Positions 32,549 to 40,421 of a DNA stretch of 64,000 nt are shown here, piece after piece. Both the position numbers and the translations under genes were made by a program. Every line of letters begins with the position of its first letter. Positions within the stretch are counted from its first letter, which is position 1. The DNA lies in contig NZ_JAPSLK010000001.1 of the NCBI RefSeq assembly GCF_031180885.1, positions 599,158 through 663,157 on the forward strand, in the 5' to 3' direction. Below the pieces are notes generated by a model. The model searched no databases. It had not been told where the DNA came from and worked only from the letters and a program-made list of their open reading frames with translations. Source of the stretch: Saccharothrix sp. Lineage in GTDB: Bacteria > Actinomycetota > Actinomycetes > Mycobacteriales > Pseudonocardiaceae.

Positions 32549-34270
32549 ATGACCTCGTTCAGACGGACCACGGCCGCGCTCGCGCTCGCCGCCGTGTCCG
32601 GGCTGGCCGTCACCCTCGCGCAGGCCCCCGCCCAGGCCGAAGACAAGGCCTCGCGCACGGTGGACGTCCGCCTGATCGGCATCAACGACCTGCACGGCAA
32701 CATCGAGCCGCCGTCCGGCTCGTCCGGTCGGGTCACGCTGTCCGACGGCTCCCAGGTCACCGCGGGCGGCGCCGCGTACAACGCCACGCACATCAAGAAC
32801 CTCCAAGCGCAGGTGCGCAACTCGGTCATCGTCGGCCAGGGCGACCTGATCGGCGCGTCGCCGATCGTGTCCGCGCTGTTCCACGACGAGCCGACCATCG
32901 AGATCCTCAACACGGTCGGCATGCACGCCACCGCCGCGGGCAACCACGAGTTCGACGAGGGCTACCAGGAGTTGCTGCGCATGCAGCGCGGCGGCTGCCA
33001 CCCGGTCGACGGCTGCGACTTCCGCGAGTCGTACGAGGGCGCCGACTTCCCGATCATGGGCGCCAACGTCACGCTCGCCAAGAACGGCCGGCCCGCGCTG
33101 CCCCCGTTCTGGGTGGAGTTCCGCGACGGCATGCCCATCGGCTTCATCGGCATGCCGCTCAAGGACGTCCCGATCCTGGTCGACCCGAACGGCATCAAGG
33201 AGCTGAAGTTCGGCGACGAGATCGCCGCCGCCAACCGGTACGCCGACCTGCTCAACTGGCTCGGCGTGAAGTCGATCGTGCTGCTCATCCACCAGGGCGA
33301 CAACACGCAGGGCGGCGGCCCGGACGACTGCCGCCTCAACGCCACCAAGGGCCCGGGCCAGATCATCGCGGAGAGCGTGTCCCCGAAGATCGACGCGGTC
33401 TTCTCCGGCCACAGCCACCAGCACTACAACTGCACGGTCAACGACCCGGACGGCAACCCGCGCCCGTTCATCGAGGGCCTGGCGTTCGGCCGCGAGCTGT
33501 CCGTGGTGGACCTGAAGATCGACAAGCGCAGCCGGGACGTCATCCGCTCCGAGACCAGGGCGCGCAACCACATCGTCACCCGCGACGTGCCGGCGGACCC
33601 GGAGGTCCAGGCGATCATCGACCTGGCCAAGGAGAAGTCGGGCCCGATCGCGAACCAGCCGGTCGCCAGGATCGGCGGGGACATCGTGCGCGCCGCGACC
33701 CCGTCCGGCGAGCAGCCGCTGGGCCTGCTGATCGCCGACTCGCAGCTGGAGGCGACCAAGGGCAACGGCGCGGTCCTCGCGCTGATGAACCCGGGCGGTG
33801 TCCGCGCGGACCTCACCTACGCCTCCTCGCCCGCCGGTGAGGGCGCGGGCGTGGTGACCTACGGCGAGGCGTTCACCGTGCAGCCGTTCGGCAACATCCT
33901 CCAGACGGTCACGCTGACCGGCGCGCAGATCAAGGCGGCGCTGGAGCAGCAGTGGCAGGTCGTCAACGGCGCGACCCGGCAGATCGTGCTCCAGCCGTCG
34001 GCGGGCCTGACCTACACCTGGTCGGCGTCCGCGCCGATCGGCTCGAAGGTGTCCAACGTCGTCCTCAACGGCGCCCCGCTCGACCCGGCCGCGAACTACC
34101 GGGTCACGATCAACTCGTTCCTCCAGGGCGGCGGCGACGGCTTCTCCGCCTTCACCGGCGGCACGGAGATCACCGGCGGCGGCATCGACCTCGACGGGTT
34201 CATCGCCTACCTGAAGGCGCACGACGGCATCACCGCCCCGGCGACCGGTCGCATCACGAACGTGGCGTGA
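32549..34270 (+). CDS. secreted bifunctional metallophosphatase/5'-nucleotidase
   Basis: 573 residues, ATG 32549 with GGGAGG upstream. Sec signal peptide (1-30, ending APAQA-ED). N-terminal metallophosphoesterase domain: 'LIGINDLHGNIEP' (D47, H49), 'VGQGDLIGASP', 'AAGNHEFDEG' (N-H) and 'FSGHSHQHYNC' (GHSH). The C-terminal 5'-nucleotidase domain (about 345-560) includes 'ALMNPGGVRADL', 'EAFTVQPFGNILQTVTLTG' and 'LQGGGDGFSAF', the adenine-stacking region. These proteins dephosphorylate extracellular nucleotides for scavenging. A GC-rich hairpin terminator follows the stop. Confidence 0.93.
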   Translation: MTSFRRTTAALALAAVSGLAVTLAQAPAQAEDKASRTVDVRLIGINDLHGNIEPPSGSSGRVTLSDGSQVTAGGAAYNATHIKNLQAQVRNSVIVGQGDLIGASPIVSALFHDEPTIEILNTVGMHATAAGNHEFDEGYQELLRMQRGGCHPVDGCDFRESYEGADFPIMGANVTLAKNGRPALPPFWVEFRDGMPIGFIGMPLKDVPILVDPNGIKELKFGDEIAAANRYADLLNWLGVKSIVLLIHQGDNTQGGGPDDCRLNATKGPGQIIAESVSPKIDAVFSGHSHQHYNCTVNDPDGNPRPFIEGLAFGRELSVVDLKIDKRSRDVIRSETRARNHIVTRDVPADPEVQAIIDLAKEKSGPIANQPVARIGGDIVRAATPSGEQPLGLLIADSQLEATKGNGAVLALMNPGGVRADLTYASSPAGEGAGVVTYGEAFTVQPFGNILQTVTLTGAQIKAALEQQWQVVNGATRQIVLQPSAGLTYTWSASAPIGSKVSNVVLNGAPLDPAANYRVTINSFLQGGGDGFSAFTGGTEITGGGIDLDGFIAYLKAHDGITAPATGRITNVA

Positions 34271-34278
34271 CGACACGC

Positions 34279-34312
34279 GCGGTGAGCGGGCCCGCAACGG
34301 TCCGCTCACCGT
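34279..34312 (+). terminator. terminator hairpin after the 5'-nucleotidase gene
   Basis: Stem GGTGAGCGG (34281-34289) with CCGCTCACC (34302-34310), flanked by further GC pairs, 12-nt loop, starting about 10 bp past the stop. Confidence 0.65.
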
Positions 34313-34737
34313 GCGCGACAACCGTCCCACTGAGACGGATGAGGATCGTTTCACCAGTTCAGGGCCACGGTGAACGGTTGAATAACGCGCCGATCAAGCG
34401 CATCCTTGGGGGTGGACCTGCCGCGAGGTGTTCCAACAGCAAGAACCTCCGCGGGCACGCCCGGAAGGGGTAGGTGGTGCGGTGCAGAGAAGTCCTCGCT
34501 GTGGCGATCCGCGTTCGGCCGCAACCCCGCGGGTGGGATGATGGTGCAGAGCGTCCCGGTCGCGATCGTGAGCGGTTCCCACGAGGTTTCGAGCGCGCGG
34601 CGCTCCGGGCGTGATGGGCGCGTACGACGCTGTTGACCCCGGTGCGAATCCTGGTGTCGTCTCGCACGTCGGCACCGGCCGAGGTCCACGCCACCTCGTC
34701 ACGACCGCGGAGAACGTCACTCCACATAAGGAAGAAA

Positions 34738-34777
34738 CCCGGGTGCGGTGCCGGCGACGTCGGGCTCCGCACCCGGG
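34738..34777 (+). promoter_or_regulatory. hairpin upstream of the zinc peptidase gene
   Basis: An 11-bp perfect stem CCCGGGTGCGG (34738-34748) with CCGCACCCGGG (34767-34777), 18-nt loop. It is 113 bp before the GTG 34891. It may be a terminator of an unseen transcript or a leader structure. Confidence 0.4.
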
Positions 34778-34890
34778 CGTGTCCACGCGTCCGCCAACCG
34801 TTCACCGACACGGTGTCCGCGACGGTGATCGCGGTACCCGAGTGCGGCTATCGTGATCGGCGCCGTAAGGGTGCGCGGTTGGAGGACAGC

Positions 34891-35793
34891 GTGCAGTTCA
34901 ACGAAGATGCCGAGCTGGACACGTCACAGGTCACCGACCAGCGGGGCGTGGGCGGACGCGTCGCCCTGGGCGGCGGTGGGCTCGGGATCGTCGGCCTGAT
35001 CATCTACTTCGTGCTGTCCCAGCTCGGCGGCGGCGTCGAACTCCCAGCCGGCTCGGGCTTCTCCGACGTGGGCCGTGACCAGCAGGTCGGCTCGGAGTCC
35101 ATCAAGCAGAAATGCCGGACCGGCGCGGACGCGAACCGCGAGGCCGACTGCCGCGCGGTGGCCTTCATCAACTCGATCCAGAGCTTCTGGACCGACCAGT
35201 TCGCCCGCTCGGGCAACACCTACCAGCCCGCCCAGACGAACTTCTTCTCCGGCGGCGTCCAGACCCGCTGCGGCAACGCGTCCTCGGCGGTCGGCCCGTT
35301 CTACTGCCCGGCCGACGCCCAGGTGTACATCGACCTGAACTTCTTCCAGGAGTTGCAGCAGAAGTTCGGCGCGACCGGCGGCCCGTTCGTGGAGGCCTAC
35401 GTCCTGGCCCACGAGTACGGCCACCACGTGCAGAACCTGCTCGGCACGTCCGACCGGGTCCGCACCCGCAGCGGCCCGAAGTCGGACGCGGTACGCCTGG
35501 AGTTGCAGGCCGACTGCTACGCCGGCGCGTGGGCCAACCACGCCACCACGATCCCCACGGCCTCCGGCAAGCCGCTCATCACCGGCGTGACGCAGGAGGA
35601 CATCGAGGCGGCGCTGGACGCGGCGGCCCGCATCGGCGACGACTTCATCCAGCGCGAACTCGGCGGCGGCCGGATCGACACCACCCAGTTCACGCACGGC
35701 ACGTCGGCCCAGCGCCAGAAGTGGTACACCCTCGGCTACGAGACCGGCGACCCCGCCCGCTGCGGCACCTTCGACACCGACAACCTGGGCTGA
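34891..35793 (+). CDS. membrane-anchored neutral zinc metallopeptidase (YpfJ type)
   Basis: 300 residues from GTG 34891 (GGAGG 8 bases before); the longer open frame upstream is not credible. A single transmembrane helix at 29-45 follows a short cytoplasmic tail, then the extracellular peptidase domain of the YpfJ/KPN_02809 family: 'ADAQVYIDLNFFQEL', 'YVLAHEYGHHVQNLLG' with HEXXH at H174-H178, and 'LELQADCYAGAWANH' with the third zinc ligand Glu region (E-x-x-x-D). Physiological substrates of the family are unknown. The 3' end of the coding sequence forms the first unit of a 19-bp tandem array. Confidence 0.88.
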   Translation: MQFNEDAELDTSQVTDQRGVGGRVALGGGGLGIVGLIIYFVLSQLGGGVELPAGSGFSDVGRDQQVGSESIKQKCRTGADANREADCRAVAFINSIQSFWTDQFARSGNTYQPAQTNFFSGGVQTRCGNASSAVGPFYCPADAQVYIDLNFFQELQQKFGATGGPFVEAYVLAHEYGHHVQNLLGTSDRVRTRSGPKSDAVRLELQADCYAGAWANHATTIPTASGKPLITGVTQEDIEAALDAAARIGDDFIQRELGGGRIDTTQFTHGTSAQRQKWYTLGYETGDPARCGTFDTDNLG

Positions 35794-35904
35794 CACCGAC
35801 AACCTGGGCTGACACCGACAACCTGGGCTGACACCGACAAACCGGGCTGACACCGACAAACCGGGCTGACACCGACAAACCGGGCCGACACCGACAAACC
35901 GGGC
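35772..35904. repeat. seven-copy 19-bp tandem repeat
   Basis: Units at 35772, 35791, 35810, 35829, 35848, 35867 and 35886 of consensus TGACACCGACAA(C/A)C(T/C)GGGC. The first three end AACCTGGGC, the last four AAACCGGGC, showing two rounds of expansion. The first unit encodes the end of the zinc peptidase (TDNLG) and the second starts with its TGA stop. The array lies between convergent genes. It is probably a slippage-generated minisatellite. Confidence 0.93.
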
Positions 35905-35915
35905 TGACCGGCCGC

Positions 35916-36356
35916 CTACTCCCCGCCGAGGGCGGTCACCGCCCGGGCCAGCAACGCCCGCAGCGTGACCCGCTCCTCCTCCGAGAACTCGTCGGCCAAC
36001 CGCCGCTCCACCGCCGACGCCCGCACGTCGGCCGTCTCGAACGTGCTCCGACCCGCCTCGGTCAGCCGCGTCTCCAAAACATTCCGGTGGACCTCGTGCG
36101 GAACCCGGGCGATCAAGCCGCCCGCTTCCAGGTTCCGCAGGATCGTCGTCATCGTCTGCGGCGTCACCCGGCACTTGCGGGCCAGTTCGGCCGCTGACAC
36201 GCCGGGGTTCTCGCTGAGCACCAGCAAGGTCGCGTACTGCGCCACGGTCAGCCCCGCCGGCCGCACGGCCTGCTGCTTGGCCTGCATCAGCGCGTGTTCC
36301 GCGTGCTTGATGTCGCCGCCCAGGCGCTCCTCGAACGGCATGCCCATGGTCGCCAT
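35916..36356 (-). CDS. MarR-family transcriptional regulator
   Basis: 146 residues from ATG 36356 (MATMGMPFEERL); a GTG-side extension to 36413 would run through its own operator. MarR winged helix: 'GLTVAQYATLLVLSENPGVS', 'AAELARKCRVTPQTMTTILR', 'NLEAGGLIARVPHEVHRNVL', 'LTEAGRSTFETA', then a dimerisation helix with 'FSEEERVTLRALLARAV'. Divergent from a secreted beta-propeller gene with a palindromic site between (36378-36391), so it probably represses that gene and itself. Inducer unknown. Confidence 0.85.
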   Translation of the reverse strand: MATMGMPFEERLGGDIKHAEHALMQAKQQAVRPAGLTVAQYATLLVLSENPGVSAAELARKCRVTPQTMTTILRNLEAGGLIARVPHEVHRNVLETRLTEAGRSTFETADVRASAVERRLADEFSEEERVTLRALLARAVTALGGE

Positions 36357-36368
36357 CGTAGTAACCCG

Positions 36369-36398
36369 TTGACGACTATCAGAGTTCTGATCTAACTT
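36369..36398 (+). promoter_or_regulatory. promoter with embedded MarR operator
   Basis: TTGACG (36369-36374), 18-bp spacer, TAACTT (36393-36398). The spacer contains ATCAGA-GT-TCTGAT (36378-36391), a perfect 14-bp palindrome. A repressor bound there would block this promoter, which serves the gene at 36432. Confidence 0.55.
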
Positions 36399-36431
36399 CG
36401 TCCACGTACTCACCTACGAGGACGGAGCATC

Positions 36432-37376
36432 ATGCGTCTCCTGATTGCCCTGGTCGCGGCTCTGCTACTGGTCGCCGCGCCGGCACAGGCCACCCCGAAG
36501 ACCCACGTCATCACCGGGCACTCGGCCGAACTCCACCCGGAAGGGATCACGTGGGACCCGGTCCGCCGGACGTTCCTGGTCGGCTCGATCCGCCACGGCA
36601 CCGTCGAGGTCGTCCGCCGCGACGGCACCACGAAGACCCTGGTCCGCGACCCGCGCATGGTCTCGACGTTCGGCATCCACGCCGTCGGCACGAAGCTCTA
36701 CGTCACCTTCGCCGACATCGGCCTGGGCGCCCGGTCCACGGCCGACACCACTTACAAGTCCTCCGGCCTGGCGGTCTACGACCTGGTCACCGGCCGCCTC
36801 CTGCACTTCGTGGACCTGGCGATCGGCGAAGGCCGGCACGGCGCCAACGACGTCGCAGTAGACCGGCGCGGCAACGCCTACGTCACCGACCCGGCCTCCG
36901 ACGCGATCTACCGCGTCGACCCGTACGGCCGCGCCACCGTCCTGCACCGCGACCCGCGTTTCGGCAGCACCACCATCGGCCTCAACGGCATCGCCTGGCA
37001 CCCGTCCGGCTACCTGATCGCGGGCCGCTACGACACCGGCACGCTCTTCAAGATCCCCGTCGACAACCCGGCGGCGTTCACCGAAATCACCACCGACACC
37101 AACCTCACCGGCGCCGACGGATTGGCCCTACGCCCCGACGGCAGCCTCGCGGTCGTCACCAACAGCCTCGGCGCACCCGGCACCAACGCCGTCACCGTCC
37201 TCCACTCCACCGACAACTGGCACACCGCCCACACCACCCACCGCACCGCCCCGTGGGGCGACGACGAACCAACCACGATCGCCCATTCGCCGCACGGCAG
37301 CTACGCAGTGGACGGAAACGTCGGCGCACTCCTCACCGGCACCACGTCCGACACCTTCACCCTGCGCGAACTGTGA
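36432..37376 (+). CDS. secreted SMP-30/NHL-type beta-propeller protein
   Basis: 314 residues, ATG 36432 with GGAC/GGAG before. Signal peptide 1-20 (LLIALVAALLLVAAPAQA). The rest shows repeating beta-propeller blades: 'PEGITWDPVRRTFLVGSI', 'RHGANDVAVDRRGNAYVTDP', 'GLNGIAWHPSGYLIAGRYD' and 'GADGLALRPDGSLAVVTNS', the spacing of SMP-30/gluconolactonase-like or NHL proteins. These often hydrolyse lactones or bind extracellular ligands. Metal-binding residues cannot be assigned securely. A MarR operator overlaps its promoter, suggesting induction by a small molecule. Confidence 0.72.
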   Translation: MRLLIALVAALLLVAAPAQATPKTHVITGHSAELHPEGITWDPVRRTFLVGSIRHGTVEVVRRDGTTKTLVRDPRMVSTFGIHAVGTKLYVTFADIGLGARSTADTTYKSSGLAVYDLVTGRLLHFVDLAIGEGRHGANDVAVDRRGNAYVTDPASDAIYRVDPYGRATVLHRDPRFGSTTIGLNGIAWHPSGYLIAGRYDTGTLFKIPVDNPAAFTEITTDTNLTGADGLALRPDGSLAVVTNSLGAPGTNAVTVLHSTDNWHTAHTTHRTAPWGDDEPTTIAHSPHGSYAVDGNVGALLTGTTSDTFTLREL

Positions 37377-37397
37377 TCGGGAAACCCTTTCCTGATC
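37375..37397 (+). terminator. hairpin at the end of the beta-propeller gene
   Basis: GATCGGGAAA (37375-37384) pairs with TTTCCTGATC (37388-37397), one G-T pair, 3-nt loop, overlapping the stop codon region. The gap 37398-37647 has no gene. Confidence 0.5.
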
Positions 37398-37647
37398 TTG
37401 CCGGTCAAGTAGCTCCCGCCGGGAAGAACGTGAGCACCTGCTCGGCGGCGGCATCGGGGGACGTCGGCAACCCGCAGCGGGCAAGGGTCTCGACCGCACT
37501 TGGGTTCGCCGCCGTCGTGAGCGGCAGGCGCCGGACGGCGTGAGTTCGGTGGCGGGGGCGCGGTCCGGGTGGGCCGCGCCCCTTTGTCGTGCGGGCCACA
37601 CCGCGTTCGTCCGCCCGGAGTGTTAGCGTCGCTAACCAACTGGCCGA

Positions 37648-38412
37648 GTGGGGGTGGACGTGACGACGTTGGAGGCGATCCTCGTCGTCCTCGCCGGGGT
37701 CTTCGCGGGTGGCATCAACACCGTGGTCGGGTCCGGCACGCTGGTGACCTTCCCGGTGCTGCTGGCCGTCGGGTACCCGCCGGTCACCGCGAACGTGTCC
37801 AACAGCCTCGGCCTGGTGCCCGGGTCGTTGAGCGGCGCGTTCGGCTACCGCAGGGAACTCACCGGGCAAGCCGGCCGCGTGAAAAGGCTGCTGCCCGCGT
37901 CGGTCCTCGGCGCGATCGTCGGCGCGGTCCTGCTGGTGACCCTGCCGGAGGACGCGTTCTCGGCGATCGTGCCCGTGCTCATCGCGATCGCGCTCGTCCT
38001 CGTCGTGCTCCAGCCCTGGCTCAACCGCAAGCTCGCCGAACGGGAACGGCACGAGCACGGCGGGCTGTCGCTGTGGGTCGGCGTGTTCCTCGCGGGCATC
38101 TACGGCGGCTACTTCGGCGCCGCGCAGGGCGTGCTGGTGATGGGGCTGATGGGCGTGCTCATGGACGAGCACCTCCAGCGGATGAACGCCCTCAAGAACG
38201 TGCTCACGGCCTTCGTGAACCTGGTCGCGGGCATCCTGTTCATCTTCATCGCCGACGTGGCGTGGCTCGCCGTCGCGCTGCTCGCGGTCGGGTCGGTCAT
38301 CGGCGGCCAGATCGGCGCGAAGGTCGGCCGCCGACTCCCACCGACCGCCTTGCGGGCGGTCATCGTGCTGGTGGGAGTGGCGGCCATCGTCCAGCTCCTC
38401 GTCAAGGACTAG
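37648..38412 (+). CDS. TauE/SafE-family sulfite/anion exporter-like permease
   Basis: 254 residues, GTG 37648. Seven to eight predicted helices and the duplicated TauE/SafE signature: 'VFAGGINTVVGSGTLVTFPVLLAVG' near the start (G-x-x-x-G-x-G-G-x-x-x) and 'FLAGIYGGYFGAAQGVLVMGLM' in the second half. Family members export sulfite, sulfonates or other organic anions. Its TAG stop overlaps the stop of the convergent aminotransferase gene in a CTAG palindrome, so no terminator separates them. Confidence 0.88.
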   Translation: MGVDVTTLEAILVVLAGVFAGGINTVVGSGTLVTFPVLLAVGYPPVTANVSNSLGLVPGSLSGAFGYRRELTGQAGRVKRLLPASVLGAIVGAVLLVTLPEDAFSAIVPVLIAIALVLVVLQPWLNRKLAERERHEHGGLSLWVGVFLAGIYGGYFGAAQGVLVMGLMGVLMDEHLQRMNALKNVLTAFVNLVAGILFIFIADVAWLAVALLAVGSVIGGQIGAKVGRRLPPTALRAVIVLVGVAAIVQLLVKD

Positions 38413-39470
38413 AACGACTTCGCGGCGGCCAGGAAAGCGTCGTTCTCCTCCGGCTCGCCGATCGTCACCCGCGCCCCGTCACCGACGAACGCGCGCACGA
38501 TCACCTTGTGCGCCAAGCAGTGCTCGTTGAACGCGGCGGTGCGCTCGCCCAGCGGCAGCCACACGAAGTTCGCCTGGCTCACCGGCACCTCGAACCCGGC
38601 GGCGATCAGCTCCGACCGCACCCGCGCCCGCTCGCCGACGATCGCCCGGCACCGCGCCATCAGCTCGTCCTCGGCGTCCAGCGACGCGATCGCGGCCACC
38701 TGTGCCAGCGCGTTCACGCTGAACGGCACGTAGACCTTGCGCAGCGCCTCGGCCACCTGCGGCGAGGCCACCGCGTAGCCCACGCGCAGCCCGGCCAGGC
38801 CGTACGCCTTGGAGAACGTCCGCAGCACCGCCACGTTGTCCCGGCCCGCCGCCCACTGCCGCTTCGCCAGCTCCACGCCGTCCGGGATCGCGTCGTCGTC
38901 CACGAACTCCCGGTAGGCCTCGTCGATCACGACCAGCGCGTCGGCGGGCGCCCGCTCGATGAACCGCTCGATCTCCTCGGTGCGCAGCGCCGTGCCCGTG
39001 GGGTTGTTGGGGTTGCACACGAACACCAGCCGGGTCTTCGGCGTGATCGCGGCGGCCATGGCGTCCATGTCCAGGCCGTGGCCCGCGGTCAGCGGCACCC
39101 GCACCTGCTGCGCGCCCACGACCTGGGTGATGATCGGGTAGGCCTCGAAGGACCGCCACGGGAACACCACCTCGTCGGCCTCCGTGCAGGTGGCCTGCAC
39201 CACCTGCTGGCACAGCGTCACGGAGCCGCAGCCGACGGCCACGTGCTCCGGAGCCACACCGAGTTTCTGACCCAGGCGCGCCACGAGGTCGGTGGCGGCG
39301 GTGTCGGGGTAGCGGTTCACGGCGGTGGCCGCGTCCGCGATCGCCCGCACCACGCTGGGCAGCGGTCCGGCCGACACCTCGTTGCTGGCCAGCTTGATCG
39401 CGCCGGGGATGGTTTTGCCGGGCACGTAACTGGGTAGCGCGGAGAGGTCTGCGCGGGTTCGCACGGTCAT
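38409..39470 (-). CDS. pat: aromatic/histidinol-phosphate aminotransferase (Pat/HisC2-like)
   Basis: 353 residues, the length of M. tuberculosis Rv3772 (HisC2/Pat), ATG 39470 with AAGGAG. Class I/II PLP aminotransferase: 'KLASNEVSAGPLPSV', 'RYPDTAATDL', 'CNPNNPTGTALR' (Asn contact), 'VVIDEAYREF' (Asp and Tyr contacts) and the Schiff-base Lys in 'TFSKAYGLAGLRVGYA' (S-K). It makes phenylalanine/tyrosine from their 2-oxo acids in relatives, and may also serve histidine synthesis. Its position near the Rv3777-Rv3783-like block, now separated by the AICE, supports shared ancestry of the region. Confidence 0.9.
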   Translation of the reverse strand: MTVRTRADLSALPSYVPGKTIPGAIKLASNEVSAGPLPSVVRAIADAATAVNRYPDTAATDLVARLGQKLGVAPEHVAVGCGSVTLCQQVVQATCTEADEVVFPWRSFEAYPIITQVVGAQQVRVPLTAGHGLDMDAMAAAITPKTRLVFVCNPNNPTGTALRTEEIERFIERAPADALVVIDEAYREFVDDDAIPDGVELAKRQWAAGRDNVAVLRTFSKAYGLAGLRVGYAVASPQVAEALRKVYVPFSVNALAQVAAIASLDAEDELMARCRAIVGERARVRSELIAAGFEVPVSQANFVWLPLGERTAAFNEHCLAHKVIVRAFVGDGARVTIGEPEENDAFLAAAKSF

Positions 39471-39588
39471 CCGAGGACTCCTTCCGGTTCTGACCAGGAC
39501 GTTAGCCGCTCAAGACCCGGATGGGGCATAGCCGCCGTCTGGTTGCTCACGTTGACTGCCGTTCACCCCCACGTGGAAGGGTTGCCGC

Positions 39589-40272
39589 ATGACACCTACC
39601 CGCACCGAGACGCTCTCGCTCACCGACGGCCGCACGCTGCGGCTGACCGTCGCCGAGCCGGAGAACGTCGTCCGCGGCGGCATCGTCGTGCTGCACGAGG
39701 CGCGCGGCGTGACCGACACCGTCCGGGGACTGGTGAGCAGCCTGGCGGCCGAGGGGTGGCTCGCGGTCGCCCCGCACCTCTACCACGGGGCCGAGGACGA
39801 GCCGGCGGACGCGGACGAGCGGGCAGGCGCGCTGTCCGGCGAGTCGGTGCTGGCCGACACGGACGTGGCGTTCGTGTGGCTCGGGCAGCGCGGGGTGAGC
39901 CCGGACCGGCTCGGCGTCATGGGCTTCGACCTGGGCGGATCGGTCGCGATGGTGGTTGCGGGAAGCCGAAGCATCGGTGCCGCGGTGACCGTCGGCGGCG
40001 GCGGCATCCTGGAACCGCTGGCCGAGGGACTGCCGTCCCTGGTGGAGGTCGCCGAGGAACTGGCGTGCCCGTGGCTGGGGCTCTACGGGGACGACGACGA
40101 GGAGATCCCCTTCACGGACGTGGAGAAGCTCCGGGACGCCGCCGCGGCGGCTCCGGTCGCGACCGACGTGGTCCGGTTCCGGCACACCAGCCACCGGTTC
40201 GACACCACCCCGGCGGCCAGCGCCGAAGCCTGGCAGCGCGCGCTCAACTGGTTCGACTCCCACCTGCGATGA
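39589..40272 (+). CDS. dienelactone-hydrolase-family protein with Asp at the nucleophile position
   Basis: 227 residues, ATG 39589 with GGAAGGG. An alpha/beta hydrolase with 'GGIVVLHEARGVTDTVRG' and 'LAVAPHLYHGAEDEP', as in dienelactone hydrolases. The nucleophile elbow reads 'VMGFDLGGSVAM': Asp stands where the family has Cys (G-F-C-x-G-G). 'YGDDDEEIPFTDVEKL' gives the acid and 'HTSHRFD' the His. Asp nucleophiles occur in other alpha/beta hydrolases such as epoxide hydrolases and haloalkane dehalogenases, so the chemistry may differ from lactone hydrolysis. Monocistronic. Confidence 0.78.
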   Translation: MTPTRTETLSLTDGRTLRLTVAEPENVVRGGIVVLHEARGVTDTVRGLVSSLAAEGWLAVAPHLYHGAEDEPADADERAGALSGESVLADTDVAFVWLGQRGVSPDRLGVMGFDLGGSVAMVVAGSRSIGAAVTVGGGGILEPLAEGLPSLVEVAEELACPWLGLYGDDDEEIPFTDVEKLRDAAAAAPVATDVVRFRHTSHRFDTTPAASAEAWQRALNWFDSHLR

Positions 40273-40421
40273 CGGGTTCTTATAAGAGTCTTTACAGCGG
40301 CTTGGAACCGGACGTGCTTCCCGGTACATCTAAGGAGTGCGTCCGGAACGCAGACACGGACGCGGTGGCTGGGTAACGCGCGGCGCGGCTACGGCGAAGT
40401 GCGCAGTGCAGGGGGTAACTG

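Larger units (their letters stand above)
34271..34890. other. 620-bp intergenic region without a supported gene
   Basis: Several overlapping open frames on both strands have no convincing start, codon pattern or family resemblance. The region contains the nucleotidase terminator and a second hairpin at 34738-34777. A stretch around 34640-34665 (GGTGCGAATCC) resembles a tRNA T-arm but no cloverleaf can be drawn. It may hold a promoter or small RNA; none is proven. Confidence 0.5.

Noticed and set aside
34640-34670. tRNA-like T arm in the 34.3-34.9 kb gap
   Set aside because: GGTGCGAATCC resembles a T loop, but acceptor, anticodon and D arms cannot be drawn.
35772-35904. CRISPR array
   Set aside because: The units are contiguous 19-mers with no unique spacers and no cas genes nearby. 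It is a tandem repeat.
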